A stretch of DNA of 64,000 nt. It comes from Pseudozobellia thermophila (GTDB lineage Bacteria > Bacteroidota > Bacteroidia > Flavobacteriales > Flavobacteriaceae). Shown here in pieces: positions 42,603 to 53,500 of the stretch. The number at the start of each line of letters is the position of its first letter. Position 1 is the first letter of the stretch. The position numbers were made by a program, and so were the translations under genes. The notes below the pieces were generated by a model. It made no database searches. It worked only from the letters and a program-made list of their open reading frames with translations, and was not told the origin of the DNA. The stretch is from the NCBI RefSeq assembly GCF_900141855.1, contig NZ_FQYU01000007.1, positions 124,001 to 188,000 on the forward strand, given 5' to 3'.

Positions 42603-42704
42603 ATGCTTGATAAATTCAATTGGAAAAAGGAATACACCATTGTTCTCGTATTGAACGTTCTATATGTGCTATTCTTTATTTACCTAATGATGTCGTATAA
42701 ATAA
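42603..42704 (+). CDS. 33-residue single-pass membrane peptide between deacetylase and symporter
   Basis: A short reading frame starting ATG at 42603 and ending TAA at 42704. It encodes a basic/aromatic N-terminus (MLDKFNWKKEYT) and one hydrophobic helix (about 13-30) ending MMSYK. It fits tightly: 2 bp after the PIG-L stop and 1 bp before the symporter ATG, so translation could be coupled across all three. The amino-acid composition is that of a real membrane helix. Small subunits next to SSS carriers are known in other transporter families, so a symporter accessory role is a reasonable inference. Without comparison across genomes it could still be chance. Confidence 0.7.
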   Translation: MLDKFNWKKEYTIVLVLNVLYVLFFIYLMMSYK

Positions 42705-42705
42705 A

Positions 42706-44439
42706 ATGGGCGTACTTGATTGGATCATATTGTCGGGTACCCTGCTGTTTATAGTGGCTTATGGGGTATGGCGCACCCGTGGCAGCAAAAACGTAAGCGA
42801 TTACGTCGGTGGCGGCAAGGATGCCAAATGGTGGACGATCGGACTATCGGTCATGGCCACCCAGGCGAGTGCCATCACCTTTTTGTCAACGCCCGGCCAG
42901 GCCTTTCACAGCGGCATGGGCTTTGTTCAGTTCTACTTCGGACTGCCCTTGGCCATGGTTATCATTTGTCTGGTCTTTGTGCCCATATACCACCGGTTGA
43001 AGGTATATACGGCCTATGAATTTCTAGAAAACCGCTTCGATCTTAAGACCCGTTCGCTTGCGGCGATCCTATTCCTGTTGCAACGGGGCCTGGCGGCAGG
43101 CATTACGATCTATGCCCCTTCCATTATCCTCTCCGCTGTTTTGGGTTGGGACCTTCGGACCCTGAACATCATCATCGGGGTATTGGTTATCATCTATACC
43201 GTCTCCGGAGGTACAAAGGCCGTTAGCGTTACCCAAAAACAGCAAATGTTCATCATCATGACGGGCATGTTCATTACGTTCTTCTTCATTCTCGGCCATT
43301 TGCCCGCCGATATCAATCTGGGCAAGGCCTTAAAGATCGCCGGGGCTACGGACAAGCTGAATATTGTCGATTTTAGTTTCGATCCCAAAAGCCGATATAC
43401 CTTCTGGAGCGGAATAACCGGGGGGCTCTTCTTGGCCCTGGCCTATTTCGGTACGGACCAGAGCCAGGTACAACGGTACCTCTCGGGAAAATCGGTTCGT
43501 GAAAGCCAGTTGGGGCTGGTGTTCAATGGTATCTTTAAGATCCCCATGCAATTCTTCATTCTCTTGGTAGGGGTAATGGTATTTGTATTTTACCAATACA
43601 ATCCCTCGCCCCTCAACTTTAACCCGGCGGCTACCGAGGCCGTGATGGGGTCCGATTTTGCCAAGGACTATGAAATACTGCAAAATGGGCAAAAAGAACT
43701 GGAGGAGGCAAAAAAAATAGCGCAAAACAAATTTTCGACCGCCTTGGAGCTCAAGGAATACACTGCCGTGGAAGATGCCAAACAGCAAATTATACAGTTA
43801 AACCGGCGGGACAGCACCAATAGGGCCGCTGCAAGGGCCTTGATCAAGGAGGCCAACAATTCGGTCGAGACCAACGACAAAGACTACGTTTTTATCCATT
43901 TTATACTGAACAACCTTCCCAAAGGTTTGATCGGCCTGCTCTTGGCGGTCATACTCTCGGCAGCCATGTCATCTACGGCATCCGAGCTGAACGCGCTGGG
44001 AACCATTACCGCCCTGGATCTGTACCGTCGCAACAAGAAGGAAAAACGACCCGAAGACCACTACGTTAAATCCACCAAATTCTTTACTTTGATCTGGGGC
44101 CTCATTGCCATATTCATCGCCAGTTTTGCAAGTCTTTTCGACAATTTGATCCAATTGGTAAACATCATCGGCTCTATATTCTACGGCAATGTTTTGGGCA
44201 TTTTTTTATTGGCCTTCTTCTTCAAGTTTGTTAAAGGCAATGCCGTTTTCTTTGCCGCGATACTGACCCAACTCATCATTTTCGTGTTGTTTTACACGCT
44301 GATCTTTACATACCCCTCCGGCGACGAAAAGCTCGGATACCTTTGGTTAAACTTCATTGGATCGGCCCTTGTCATCGTTATTTCCCTGGCTTTTGAAGGA
44401 TTTGACCGCTTTTTAAGAAAACCGCCCATAACCCCTTAA
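42706..44439 (+). CDS. Sodium:solute symporter (SSS family)
   Basis: A 577-residue inner-membrane carrier with about 14 helices. SSS landmarks are the N-terminal helix (LDWIILSGTLLFIVAYGV), SVMATQASAITFLSTPGQAF (sodium-site region, about 45-65), GLAAGITIYAPSIIL, and the helix LLLAVILSAAMSSTASELNAL (about 410-430). A charged, probably cytoplasmic loop of about 80 residues (about 310-390) holds a coiled-coil-like segment (QNGQKELEEAKKIAQNK). It would import a sugar or sugar acid with Na+. It is last in the PIG-L operon and followed 121 bp later by the LacI-type regulator, which suggests a carbohydrate-like substrate. Confidence 0.92.
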   Translation: MGVLDWIILSGTLLFIVAYGVWRTRGSKNVSDYVGGGKDAKWWTIGLSVMATQASAITFLSTPGQAFHSGMGFVQFYFGLPLAMVIICLVFVPIYHRLKVYTAYEFLENRFDLKTRSLAAILFLLQRGLAAGITIYAPSIILSAVLGWDLRTLNIIIGVLVIIYTVSGGTKAVSVTQKQQMFIIMTGMFITFFFILGHLPADINLGKALKIAGATDKLNIVDFSFDPKSRYTFWSGITGGLFLALAYFGTDQSQVQRYLSGKSVRESQLGLVFNGIFKIPMQFFILLVGVMVFVFYQYNPSPLNFNPAATEAVMGSDFAKDYEILQNGQKELEEAKKIAQNKFSTALELKEYTAVEDAKQQIIQLNRRDSTNRAAARALIKEANNSVETNDKDYVFIHFILNNLPKGLIGLLLAVILSAAMSSTASELNALGTITALDLYRRNKKEKRPEDHYVKSTKFFTLIWGLIAIFIASFASLFDNLIQLVNIIGSIFYGNVLGIFLLAFFFKFVKGNAVFFAAILTQLIIFVLFYTLIFTYPSGDEKLGYLWLNFIGSALVIVISLAFEGFDRFLRKPPITP

Positions 44440-44472
44440 AAAAGGCTACATTTATTTTTGTTTTTGTCAAAC

Positions 44473-44504
44473 TTGATTTTTATACGGATATATAATTACC
44501 TTTG
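44473..44504 (+). promoter_or_regulatory. Promoter of the LacI-type regulator (TTG-N21-TACCTTTG)
   Basis: TTG (44473-44475) and TACCTTTG (44497-44504) are 21 bp apart. The element lies 55 bp before the regulator ATG, so the regulator is transcribed independently of the symporter. Confidence 0.55.
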
Positions 44505-44559
44505 GAAGTCGATGGCATAGGCCAAATGCTCTCAATACACTAACCAGTCCAGACCATAG

Positions 44560-45603
44560 ATGACCAAAAAAAAATACACGATAAAGGATATCGCGCAAAT
44601 GGCGGGTGTCTCCAAGGGAACCGTTGACAGGGTACTTCACAAAAGGGGCAAGGTTTCCAAAGAGGCCCATAAAAAAGTGAACAGTGTATTGAACGAAATC
44701 GATTTCCAACCCAACCCGATCGCCCGCACCCTAAAAAAGAACAAGATTTATCGCATTTGCGTACTTATGCCCGATTGCCGAATCGACCCCTATTGGAAAC
44801 CGGCGGAACAAGGTATTCGCGAAGCCATAAACGAATTTAAGCCTTTTGGGGTCTTGGTAGACAAATTTCTTTACCACCCCCACGAAAGGCAATCCTTTGA
44901 AAGCAAATCGAAGGAGATACTCGCCTCGAAGCCCGACGTAGTTCTCATGGCCCCCCTCTTTCAAGACGAATCGTTAAAAATATTGAAGGAATGCAGGGAG
45001 AATAAAATTAGGACAGCCTTGTTCAACAACTACATCAATACCTTAAACGACGAAGTATTCGTAGGACAGGACCTATACCAAAGCGGAAAGGTGGCGGGCG
45101 GACTGATCGATAAGGCCGTACGGGGCGTATCGAAGGTTGCCATTGTCCACATCGACAAGGAAGCACACATGCAACTTAAGGAAAATGGCTTCATGTCGTA
45201 CTTTGAAGAACGGGGCAACGAAAAAAAACAATTCATAATTCAATCGTTTGAGAGCTCCGACCAACGGAAGTTCAATTGTGATGTCTTACACTTTTTAAGG
45301 CAAAATCCCGACATTTCCGCCATTTTTATTACCAACTCAAAGGCCCACAGGTTCATCGAAGTCTTGCAACAAAAGAATACGGATATCGCCGTGGTCGGCT
45401 ATGACCTGTTAAAAGAAAATATTTCCTACCTCAGGGACGGTCAAATTGAATTTCTGATCCATCAAAAACCCAAAAGACAGGCCTACTTGGGTATCAGCTA
45501 TTTTGCCGAGTTCTTCCTCTTCGGAAAAAGGGTCCCCCAACGCATGCTCCTTCCCATAGACATAGTAACTTCGGAGAACGTCGATTACTATTTGGAGGAA
45601 TAG
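44560..45603 (+). CDS. LacI family transcriptional regulator with periplasmic-binding-protein-like sensor
   Basis: A 347-residue DNA-binding protein. The LacI-type helix-turn-helix is at about 4-25 (TIKDIAQMAGVSKGTVDRVL) followed by the hinge helix region (NPIARTLKKNK). The sensor domain (about 65-345) has the type I periplasmic-binding fold of sugar-binding proteins (ICVLMPDC, FVGQDLYQSGKVAGG, AVVGYDLL). It would repress or activate the adjacent SusCD locus and perhaps the PIG-L/symporter operon in response to an imported sugar. The ligand is not predictable. A LacI-like palindrome with central CG lies 62 bp downstream, upstream of susC. Confidence 0.9.
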   Translation: MTKKKYTIKDIAQMAGVSKGTVDRVLHKRGKVSKEAHKKVNSVLNEIDFQPNPIARTLKKNKIYRICVLMPDCRIDPYWKPAEQGIREAINEFKPFGVLVDKFLYHPHERQSFESKSKEILASKPDVVLMAPLFQDESLKILKECRENKIRTALFNNYINTLNDEVFVGQDLYQSGKVAGGLIDKAVRGVSKVAIVHIDKEAHMQLKENGFMSYFEERGNEKKQFIIQSFESSDQRKFNCDVLHFLRQNPDISAIFITNSKAHRFIEVLQQKNTDIAVVGYDLLKENISYLRDGQIEFLIHQKPKRQAYLGISYFAEFFLFGKRVPQRMLLPIDIVTSENVDYYLEE

Positions 45604-45664
45604 AATTCGTAGGAAATCTTCTTTGCCAAATTAAAATATTAAGCCACAGTTTTTTACAAGATAG

Positions 45665-45678
45665 TGTGCTCGAACACA
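45665..45678 (+). promoter_or_regulatory. Candidate LacI-type operator upstream of susC
   Basis: TGTGCTCGAACACA is a 14-bp palindrome with one mismatched pair and a central CG, the general form of LacI-family operators. It lies between the regulator stop and the susC ATG (98 bp before it). No second copy was found upstream of PIG-L. Confidence 0.4.
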
Positions 45679-45775
45679 TTTTTATGTCCATTCTGCTTGG
45701 TTAATAAAAATTTTAGTTTAAATTCACGTAATCTTAAGAAAATGTTAAACTAACTTCTCATTAAAAACCAACATT

Positions 45776-48700
45776 ATGATTAAACGACTAATGGTATGTT
45801 TTGTGCTGATTTTAGGGACCTTCCCCTTATTGGCACAGAACAAAACGGTGACCGGTACGGTCACGGATGCGACAAACGGAGGACCCCTACCTGGCGTTAA
45901 CGTTTTGGTACAGGGCACCACCAACGGTACCCAAACCGATTTTGACGGAAACTACACCATCGAGGCCGCAGAGGGCGATGTGCTCGTGTTTTCTTATTTG
46001 GGCACCAAAAACCAAAGCGTAACGGTAGGCGCTTCGAACACTATTGATGTGGCCATGGAAGAAGATGCCAGTCAACTCGACGAAGTCGTCGTAACGGCCT
46101 TGGGAATCAAGAGACAAGAAAAGACACTGACCTATGCACAACAGACTGTTAAATCGGACGAACTGACCAAAACCCGCGACCCTAACTTTATGAATGCCCT
46201 GTCAGGTAAAACCGCGGGGGTCGAAATCAAGAAAAGTAGCTCAGGTGCGGGAGGGTCTACCAAAATTCTTTTGAGAGGTAACAAATCACTTAGTGGGGAC
46301 AGTTCCCCCCTCTTCGTTATCGACGGTATTCCCATGGCCAACAACAAAGGAGGCCAACCTGGAATGTGGGGAGGAACCGATAGTGGTGACGGTCTTTCCG
46401 CCATCAATCCGGACGATATTGAAAGCATCAGTATTCTTCGGGGGGCAAACGCAGCGGTTTTATACGGTAGCCAAGGCGCCAACGGTGTGGTTCTTATTAC
46501 GACCAAAAGCGGAAAGGAAGGAAAAACCACGGTTACAGTCAATAGTAGTTATACCTTTGAACACTATCTAGAATTGCCCGACCTTCAATTTAAGTACGGG
46601 GCCATTGGTTCTGCCAAGGAAAGTTGGGACACAACACCGGGTGACTATGCAAGTGATTACGTAGAGGATTTTTTCCAAACCGGCCACAATTTCTTTAACT
46701 CGGTAAGCATTAGTGGCGGTACCGAAAAAACCCAGGCCTATTTCTCATATGGCAATATCAGTGCCAGCGGAATTACGCCTTTGAACAAATACCTTAAGAA
46801 CAACTTCACCTTTAAACAATCTACCAAACTGTTCAATGACAAGGTAACCGTAACCTCCAATGTCATAGGTGCATTCGAAAGCAGTAGAAACAGACTGCCC
46901 TCGGGGTATTACCTCAACCCCTTGACCGGTCTGTATTTCTTTCCGAGAAACAGGAATTTCTACGACTACAAGGAAAATTACGAAGTCTTCGATGAGACGA
47001 GGAACATAATGGCCCAAAACTGGTTTGTATCCGACCACCACCAATCAAACCCCTATTGGATTATCAACAATGAACCCCAAAAAGACAAAAGAGATCGCTT
47101 TATTGGCAACCTAAGTCTTAAGTATGATATTCTTGACAACTTGAACATTCAGGTTAGGGGTAATTACGATTACGCGACGGTGCTAAAGACACAGGAACAC
47201 GCCGCCACCTCCAACTCTACCAATGTACACCCGAACGGGGCATGGGACTATCAGAAATACGAGGACAAATTGATCTACACCGATGCCATCTTGAATTACA
47301 ACACTGCTTTAAGTGATGATTTTAGCCTGAACACCTCATTAGGTGCCAGTTACCAAAAAACAGAATACGGTATAGGTGTGCAAGTAAACACGGGTACTTT
47401 GGGACTACTCTACCCTAACGAGTTCTATTTTCAAAACTTGCCCACCAATGTTCAAGTACAATCGATCACCAGTGGTACCGTAATCAAGGAAGGGGTTTTC
47501 CTGAACGTACAGCTAGGATACAAGGAAATGCTTTTCTTGGATGTGTCGGGACGAAATGACTGGGCCTCAACCTTGGCCTTGACAGGTAACGATTCGTACT
47601 TTTATCCTTCCATAGGTGTTACGGCCCTTTTGAACGAAATGATCGAGATGCCCGAGGCCATCAGTTTTGCCAAGCTTAGGGGATCATGGACCCAAGTGGG
47701 TAACGAGGTCCCTTTCAACAGAATCAACCCACAGAACACCATAACGGCCAATGGAGGGGTTAACCGAAACACCACAAGACCTTTCTTGGATGCCAAACCC
47801 GAAATCATCACCAGTTCTGAATTTGGTTTCGACCTGCGTTTCTTCCAGAATAGGCTAGGTCTTGATTTTACGTATTACAATATCAAGAGTGAAGACCAGT
47901 ATATAGCTGTTCCTACCACATCGGGAGAAGGGGGCTATACACAAGAGTATATAAATGCAGGTGAAATATTGAACCAAGGAGTTGAAATAACCCTAAACAC
48001 CATTCCCGTCCAAAACGAGAATTTTGAATGGAGTTCTTCTTTCAATTTCACTTCGAACAAAAACGAAGTAATCGACATAGGGCCTGATGACGAGCGCATC
48101 TTTAACCTTGGGTCTTCCGAAGGATACTACTCCCGTTTGGTCGAAGGAGGTAAATTCAACGACCTTTATGTCTACAAGTTTTTAAGGGATGACCAAGGTA
48201 GAATTCTCTTTAGTGAAGGAGCCCCTAGAAAAACCGATTTACCTGAGTTAATAGGAAATCTCGATCCGAAGGCCAGTCTTGGGTGGAACAACAGCGTAAG
48301 TTATAAGCGGTTTACCTTTGGCGCCTTAATCAACGCCAAATTTGGAGGAAAAGTATTCAGCCAGACCCAATCGATGCTTGATGGTTATGGTGTTTCCCAA
48401 GTTACGGCAGATGCCCGCGACGCCGGTGCCGTAGTCGTAAACGGGTATGATGAGTCTACCGGAACCGCGGTTACCAGTGTGGACCCGGAAACATGGTATA
48501 GGGCCGTGGGTGACAGAAACGGTATAGGGGAAGCCTATGTGTACGATAGAACAAATGTCAAGTTGAGCCAGCTTTCGATTGGGTACAATTTCGATTTATC
48601 AAAAACGGACCTTCCCATTAAGGCTGCAAGTTTGTCCTTTATCGGCAATAACCTGTTCTTCTTTTACAAGGATGCACCGTTTGATCCTGAATTGGCCATT

Positions 48701-48787
48701 AGTACCAATCAAAATGCACAGGGTTTGGATAACTTTAACCTTCCTTCTACGGGAACGTACGGATTCAACCTTAAACTAACTTTCTAA
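45776..48787 (+). CDS. SusC/RagA TonB-linked outer-membrane transporter
   Basis: A 1003-residue outer-membrane importer. Signal peptide (about 1-21, ending LLAQ), carboxypeptidase-regulatory-like domain (TVTGTVTDATNGGPLPGVNV, about 24-43), TonB box region QLDEVVVTALGIK, plug with DDIESISILRGANAAVLYGS (about 215-235), then a barrel ending in a typical C-terminal aromatic LKLTF. Unlike the locus 1 SusC it has no STN domain, so it is not a sigma-signalling type. The SusD gene follows after 10 bp. It would bring in the substrate sensed by the LacI-type regulator. Confidence 0.94.
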   Translation: MIKRLMVCFVLILGTFPLLAQNKTVTGTVTDATNGGPLPGVNVLVQGTTNGTQTDFDGNYTIEAAEGDVLVFSYLGTKNQSVTVGASNTIDVAMEEDASQLDEVVVTALGIKRQEKTLTYAQQTVKSDELTKTRDPNFMNALSGKTAGVEIKKSSSGAGGSTKILLRGNKSLSGDSSPLFVIDGIPMANNKGGQPGMWGGTDSGDGLSAINPDDIESISILRGANAAVLYGSQGANGVVLITTKSGKEGKTTVTVNSSYTFEHYLELPDLQFKYGAIGSAKESWDTTPGDYASDYVEDFFQTGHNFFNSVSISGGTEKTQAYFSYGNISASGITPLNKYLKNNFTFKQSTKLFNDKVTVTSNVIGAFESSRNRLPSGYYLNPLTGLYFFPRNRNFYDYKENYEVFDETRNIMAQNWFVSDHHQSNPYWIINNEPQKDKRDRFIGNLSLKYDILDNLNIQVRGNYDYATVLKTQEHAATSNSTNVHPNGAWDYQKYEDKLIYTDAILNYNTALSDDFSLNTSLGASYQKTEYGIGVQVNTGTLGLLYPNEFYFQNLPTNVQVQSITSGTVIKEGVFLNVQLGYKEMLFLDVSGRNDWASTLALTGNDSYFYPSIGVTALLNEMIEMPEAISFAKLRGSWTQVGNEVPFNRINPQNTITANGGVNRNTTRPFLDAKPEIITSSEFGFDLRFFQNRLGLDFTYYNIKSEDQYIAVPTTSGEGGYTQEYINAGEILNQGVEITLNTIPVQNENFEWSSSFNFTSNKNEVIDIGPDDERIFNLGSSEGYYSRLVEGGKFNDLYVYKFLRDDQGRILFSEGAPRKTDLPELIGNLDPKASLGWNNSVSYKRFTFGALINAKFGGKVFSQTQSMLDGYGVSQVTADARDAGAVVVNGYDESTGTAVTSVDPETWYRAVGDRNGIGEAYVYDRTNVKLSQLSIGYNFDLSKTDLPIKAASLSFIGNNLFFFYKDAPFDPELAISTNQNAQGLDNFNLPSTGTYGFNLKLTF

Positions 48788-48797
48788 AAATATTAAT

Positions 48798-50375
48798 ATG
48801 AAAAAGTATCTATATATATCGCTTCTGCTCATTGCGGTCAGTGCATGTACCGACGACTTTGAGGAAACGAACACCAACCCTTACGAGATTTCTACGGAAT
48901 CCTTAAAACAAGATTTCAACCACGTGGGGGCATTCTACCCATCCATGTTGAGTAATTTGTTCGGTATACAAATTGACCATAACCTGGCAGTAACCTCATA
49001 TGCCCAACATTTGGCACAGCCAACACCTTTTGTTAGCAATGTAAACAATACCACATATTACATTACTTGGAATCGACTGTGGGATTTGCAATACGACAAC
49101 ATCATGGCACCGGCCAAACAGGTTATAGAACTCGCTGAAGCCGATGGCTACAATATCTTTGTGGAATGGGCCAATCTTATACGGGTTCTGTCAATTTCAA
49201 GGGCCACTACTTACTACGGCCCGATGATCTATACCAATTATGGCCAAGAAGGCGGCGCCTTGTATGATAGCGAGCCCGAGCTCTATGCCGCATTTTTTAG
49301 CGATTTAGACAGGATTATTTCAGTTTTAAATGCAAATACCGACTACACCGGGCTTTCGGATTTTGATGCCAGTTACGGAGGCGATGTTGCCATGTGGGCC
49401 AAATTTGCCAATTCATTACGACTAAGGCTTGCCATGAGAATTGTAAAGGCCGACCCGGCATTGGCCAAAACGGAAGGAGAGAAAGCCTTGGCCGATCCGG
49501 CCGGTTTGATGGAGACCAATGCCGATAATTTTAATCTTTCCCTATACGGCAACAAGTTCCACCCCGCCCAAATCTGTTTTGAGTGGAACGATACCCGTAT
49601 GAGTGCCACGATGGAGTCCATTTTGGTAGGATACCAGGATAACCGAATCCATGCCTTCTTTGATCCCGTGGAAGACATGTCGCTAGTTAGCGACCACCCC
49701 GAGTGGCCCTATAAAGGTATTCGAAACGGTGGTGAACTGATTGCCAAGGACGACCACCTTCCATTCTCTACAATTGATGAAGACTTCAACGACCCCTCAA
49801 AGGTGACTACCCGTAAAATTATGAGTGTAGACGAAGTCTTTTTCTTAAAGGCCGAAGCGGCGCTACGCGGTTGGACAGGCGCCGGGGACGCACAGGCCAA
49901 CTACGAAGCAGGTGTTAAAGCTTCGTTTGAACTTTGGGGCGCTACAGGTGCCGATGCCTATTTGGCCGATAATACGAGTATACCCATCGACTATGACGAC
50001 CCCGTCTACGAAGGTGCCGTAAATGATTTTACCAATAGAATCACCAATACCGTAGCATGGGACGAAGCGGCCGACAATGAAACCAAACTGGAGAAAATAA
50101 TCACCCAAAAATGGATTGCTGCCTATACAAACGAAATGGAAGCTTGGGTCGATTTCAGAAGAACAGGCTATCCCAAATTGCCTTTGGTCTATTTCAATGC
50201 CAGTAATGCCGATTGGGGTATCGTGCCGGCAGACGAATGGATCAAACGAATGCCTTTCCCCAATTCCGAAAGGGAAAACAACCCTGCTTCCGTGGCAGAT
50301 GGTGTTTCCAAGCTCGGAGGCCCGGACGAAATCAATACCCGCCTATGGTGGGATACCGGTGGACCAAACTTTTAA
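48798..50375 (+). CDS. SusD/RagB-like lipoprotein (SusD-like_2 group)
   Basis: A 525-residue outer-membrane lipoprotein with lipobox AVSAC (Cys at about 17). Early residues ETNTNPYEI carry the TNP(Y) pattern of the SusD-like_2 group, distinct from the SusD in locus 1. C-terminal landmarks include ITQKWIAAYTNEMEAWVDFRRTGYP (about 430-455), the usual substrate-cap helix region. It follows SusC by 10 bp. A strong terminator lies between it and the propeller lipoprotein, so SusCD may be made in excess of the downstream proteins. Confidence 0.92.
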   Translation: MKKYLYISLLLIAVSACTDDFEETNTNPYEISTESLKQDFNHVGAFYPSMLSNLFGIQIDHNLAVTSYAQHLAQPTPFVSNVNNTTYYITWNRLWDLQYDNIMAPAKQVIELAEADGYNIFVEWANLIRVLSISRATTYYGPMIYTNYGQEGGALYDSEPELYAAFFSDLDRIISVLNANTDYTGLSDFDASYGGDVAMWAKFANSLRLRLAMRIVKADPALAKTEGEKALADPAGLMETNADNFNLSLYGNKFHPAQICFEWNDTRMSATMESILVGYQDNRIHAFFDPVEDMSLVSDHPEWPYKGIRNGGELIAKDDHLPFSTIDEDFNDPSKVTTRKIMSVDEVFFLKAEAALRGWTGAGDAQANYEAGVKASFELWGATGADAYLADNTSIPIDYDDPVYEGAVNDFTNRITNTVAWDEAADNETKLEKIITQKWIAAYTNEMEAWVDFRRTGYPKLPLVYFNASNADWGIVPADEWIKRMPFPNSERENNPASVADGVSKLGGPDEINTRLWWDTGGPNF

Positions 50376-50395
50376 TTTTCTAGTTTCAATTGTTT

Positions 50396-50434
50396 GAAAA
50401 AACCTGTAGGGAGGTAATCCTACAGGTTTTTTTC
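50396..50434 (+). terminator. Terminator after the locus 2 SusD gene
   Basis: AACCTGTAGG and CCTACAGGTT form a perfect 10-bp stem with an 8-base loop, flanked by A and T runs (seven T downstream). No separate TAnnTTTG promoter is visible before the next gene, so partial read-through is likely. Confidence 0.85.
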
Positions 50435-50526
50435 ATACAATCTCTGTTCAAATCCCTTAACTGCTATAACCATGGAATTTCCAAAAAATCCTTAAATTCA
50501 AACACTTCCTCCAAAACAACTCCTGT

Positions 50527-53500
50527 ATGCCCAGTAATTATCTCAAAATCCCATCAGTACTTCTTTTACTGTTCTTTTCGATTGCATGCGAACGGGAAAA
50601 CAATGGTAAAATGTTCACTCTGCTTTCTAAAAAGAAAACAAATATCGGTTTTAAGAATATTCTCCAGGAAACCGAGGACTTCAATATTCTAACCTATGGT
50701 TATATCTATAATGGCGGGGGGGTATCTGTTGGCGACATCAACAACGACGGACTTCAAGACCTTTATTTTACGGGAAGCATGGTGGGAAGCCATCTGTACT
50801 TGAACAAGGGGAACCTCGAGTTTGAGGAAATAGCCAAAGATGCCGGGGTTTTTGCCGAAGGCCTATGGAATACGGGTACCACCATGGTAGATATCAATGC
50901 CGACGGCCTCTTGGACATCTATGTGTGCCGATCTGCGGCAAAGGACGACTTTAAAAGAAAAAACTTGTTATTTGTAAATAATGGAGACCTTACCTTTACC
51001 GAAAGGGCAGCCGAGTACGGTATAGATGACCCTGGCTATTCGACCCAAGGGACTTTCTTCGATTACGATAAAGACGGCGACCTGGACCTCTATGTCGTAA
51101 ACCATTCCATTCAAGAATACGCCAGCTTCAGGCAGGTTTCCAAGAAGCTCAAAGAAAAAAGAAACCCCTATTTTGAAGATCATTTCTACATCAACGAAGA
51201 GGGTAATTTTCTGATTTCCAATGATGAGGTAGGTCTTGTTTCAAACGTGCTGGGCTTCGGCCTTGGTGTTGCCGTTTCCGATATGAACAACGACAATTGG
51301 CCCGATATATATGTCTCCAATGACTTTAATGAGCAAGATTACCTCTATATCAACAACCAAGACGGCACATTTACGGAAAGTCTCGAAAAATTCATAGGAC
51401 ATACTTCCCACTTTTCGATGGGGTCGGATATTGCCGACATTAACAACGACGGCCATCCCGAAATTATGACCTTGGATATGTTGCCCGAAGGAAACTACCG
51501 CCAAAAAATGGTCTCTGGACCAGACAATTACGACAAATTCCAGTTTTTGGTAAGCTCCGGATTCTACCATCAGTCCATGAGAAATATGTTCCACCTGAAC
51601 AACAGCGGACAATCGTTTTCAGAAATAGGCCAGTTCTCCGGAATTTCAAATACCGATTGGAGCTGGGCTCCCTTATTGGCCGACCTTGACAATGACGGCC
51701 TTAAAGACCTGTTCATAACCAATGGGGTCAAACGAGACTATACCAATATGGATTTCATGAACTACGCTGTTCAAAAAAAAATGCAGGAAAACAAGGGAGG
51801 GGCTGAAATGGCCATCAATGACCTTTTACAGAACATGCCCGCAATTATAGAAGAGAACTATACCTATCGCAACAATGGGGATTTATCCTTTTCAAAAATG
51901 AACGAAACCTGGGGACTCGACCAAGAATCACTTTCGAACGGAGCCGCCTATGCCGACCTCGACAACGACGGGGACTTGGACCTCATCGTCAACAATACCG
52001 ACGCAGAAGCCTTCATTTACAGGAACAACAGCAACCTGCATACCAACAATAACTTTATTAAGATTGCGCTGAAAGGCACCGGAAAAAATAGTTTTGGTAT
52101 AGGAACAAAAATCGAGATAAAAACCGGCGACCAAATACAGGTTCAGGAAATGATGCCGGTACGCGGGTTTCAATCATCGGTGGACTATAACCTGGTCTTC
52201 GGCCTCGGCGAAGCAGAAAAAATTGATAAACTGACCGTCATATGGCCTAACAATAAAGTGCAAACACTGGAAAACCTCACCGTAAACCAAACCTTAACCC
52301 TCGAACAATCAAACGCTACGGTTAGCTATACCCCCGAACCACCAAAAGAGCCCATTTACTTTTCCGATGTTTCGAAAGACAGCATCATTCCTTTTGCGCA
52401 TCAAGAAAACAACTATATCGACTTTAAAAGGGAACAACTCTTGCCCCACAAACTCTCGACACAGGGACCGAAGCTGGCCAAGGGCGATGTAAACGGCGAC
52501 GGACTCGAAGATATATTTATTTGCGGCGCCAAGGGACAGGCCGGGCAACTCTTCCTTCAGCAAAAAAACCATTCTTTCAAAAGGGTCGATAATCCGTTCC
52601 CACAAGATCGGGAGGCCGAGGATACCGATGCCCTCTTCTTTGATGCCGACAATGATGGCGACCTGGACCTTTACGTGGTCGGTGGGGGCCACGAGTTTGA
52701 TCCCGATGCCCCCGCTTTACAGGATCGCATCTACATCAACAACGGGCGCGGTGGTTTTACCAGAGACGAATCCCGATTGCCCCAAATGCTTGTCAATGGC
52801 TCTTGTGTAAAGGCGGCCGATTTTGACGGCGATGGCGACCTCGACCTGTTTGTTGGCGGAAGGTCGGTGCCGGGCCGATATCCGGTCCCGCCCCGTAGTT
52901 ACCTTCTTGAGAATAACGGCACCGGGCATTTTAAGGATGTGACGACCGATAAAGGTGGGGCCCTGGCCTTTGCCGGGATGGTAACCGATGCCCTCTTTAC
53001 CGACTTTAACGGCGATGGAATGAACGACCTTATGGTGGTTGGCGAGTTTACGGCCGTACGCAGCTTTGAAAATACGGGGGAAAAATTCGTGGAAACGACG
53101 GATTTGGCCGGACTCCAAAAAACTTCGGGATGGTGGAACCGCATTGCCTCGGCCGATTTTGACGGTGATGGCGACCCCGATTACATTGTTGGGAACTTCG
53201 GACTCAACTCGCAGTTAAAGGCTTCCGAAAATGAACCGGTTCAACTGTATTCCAAAGATTTTGACGGCAATGGCTCCTTAGACCCCATCCTCACTTCCTA
53301 CGTTATGGGCGAAAGTTATCCCGTTTTTAGCAAGGATGACTTGGTCGGCCAATTAAGCGGACTGAAAAACAAATACGTCAATTATTCCGATTACGCCAAT
53401 GAAAAAATTACCGATATTTTCTCGCCGGAAGAACTGTCCGACGCCGAGGTTCTAAGGGCCAATACCTTTGCCACCAGTTACATAGAAAACCTAGGAGGGG

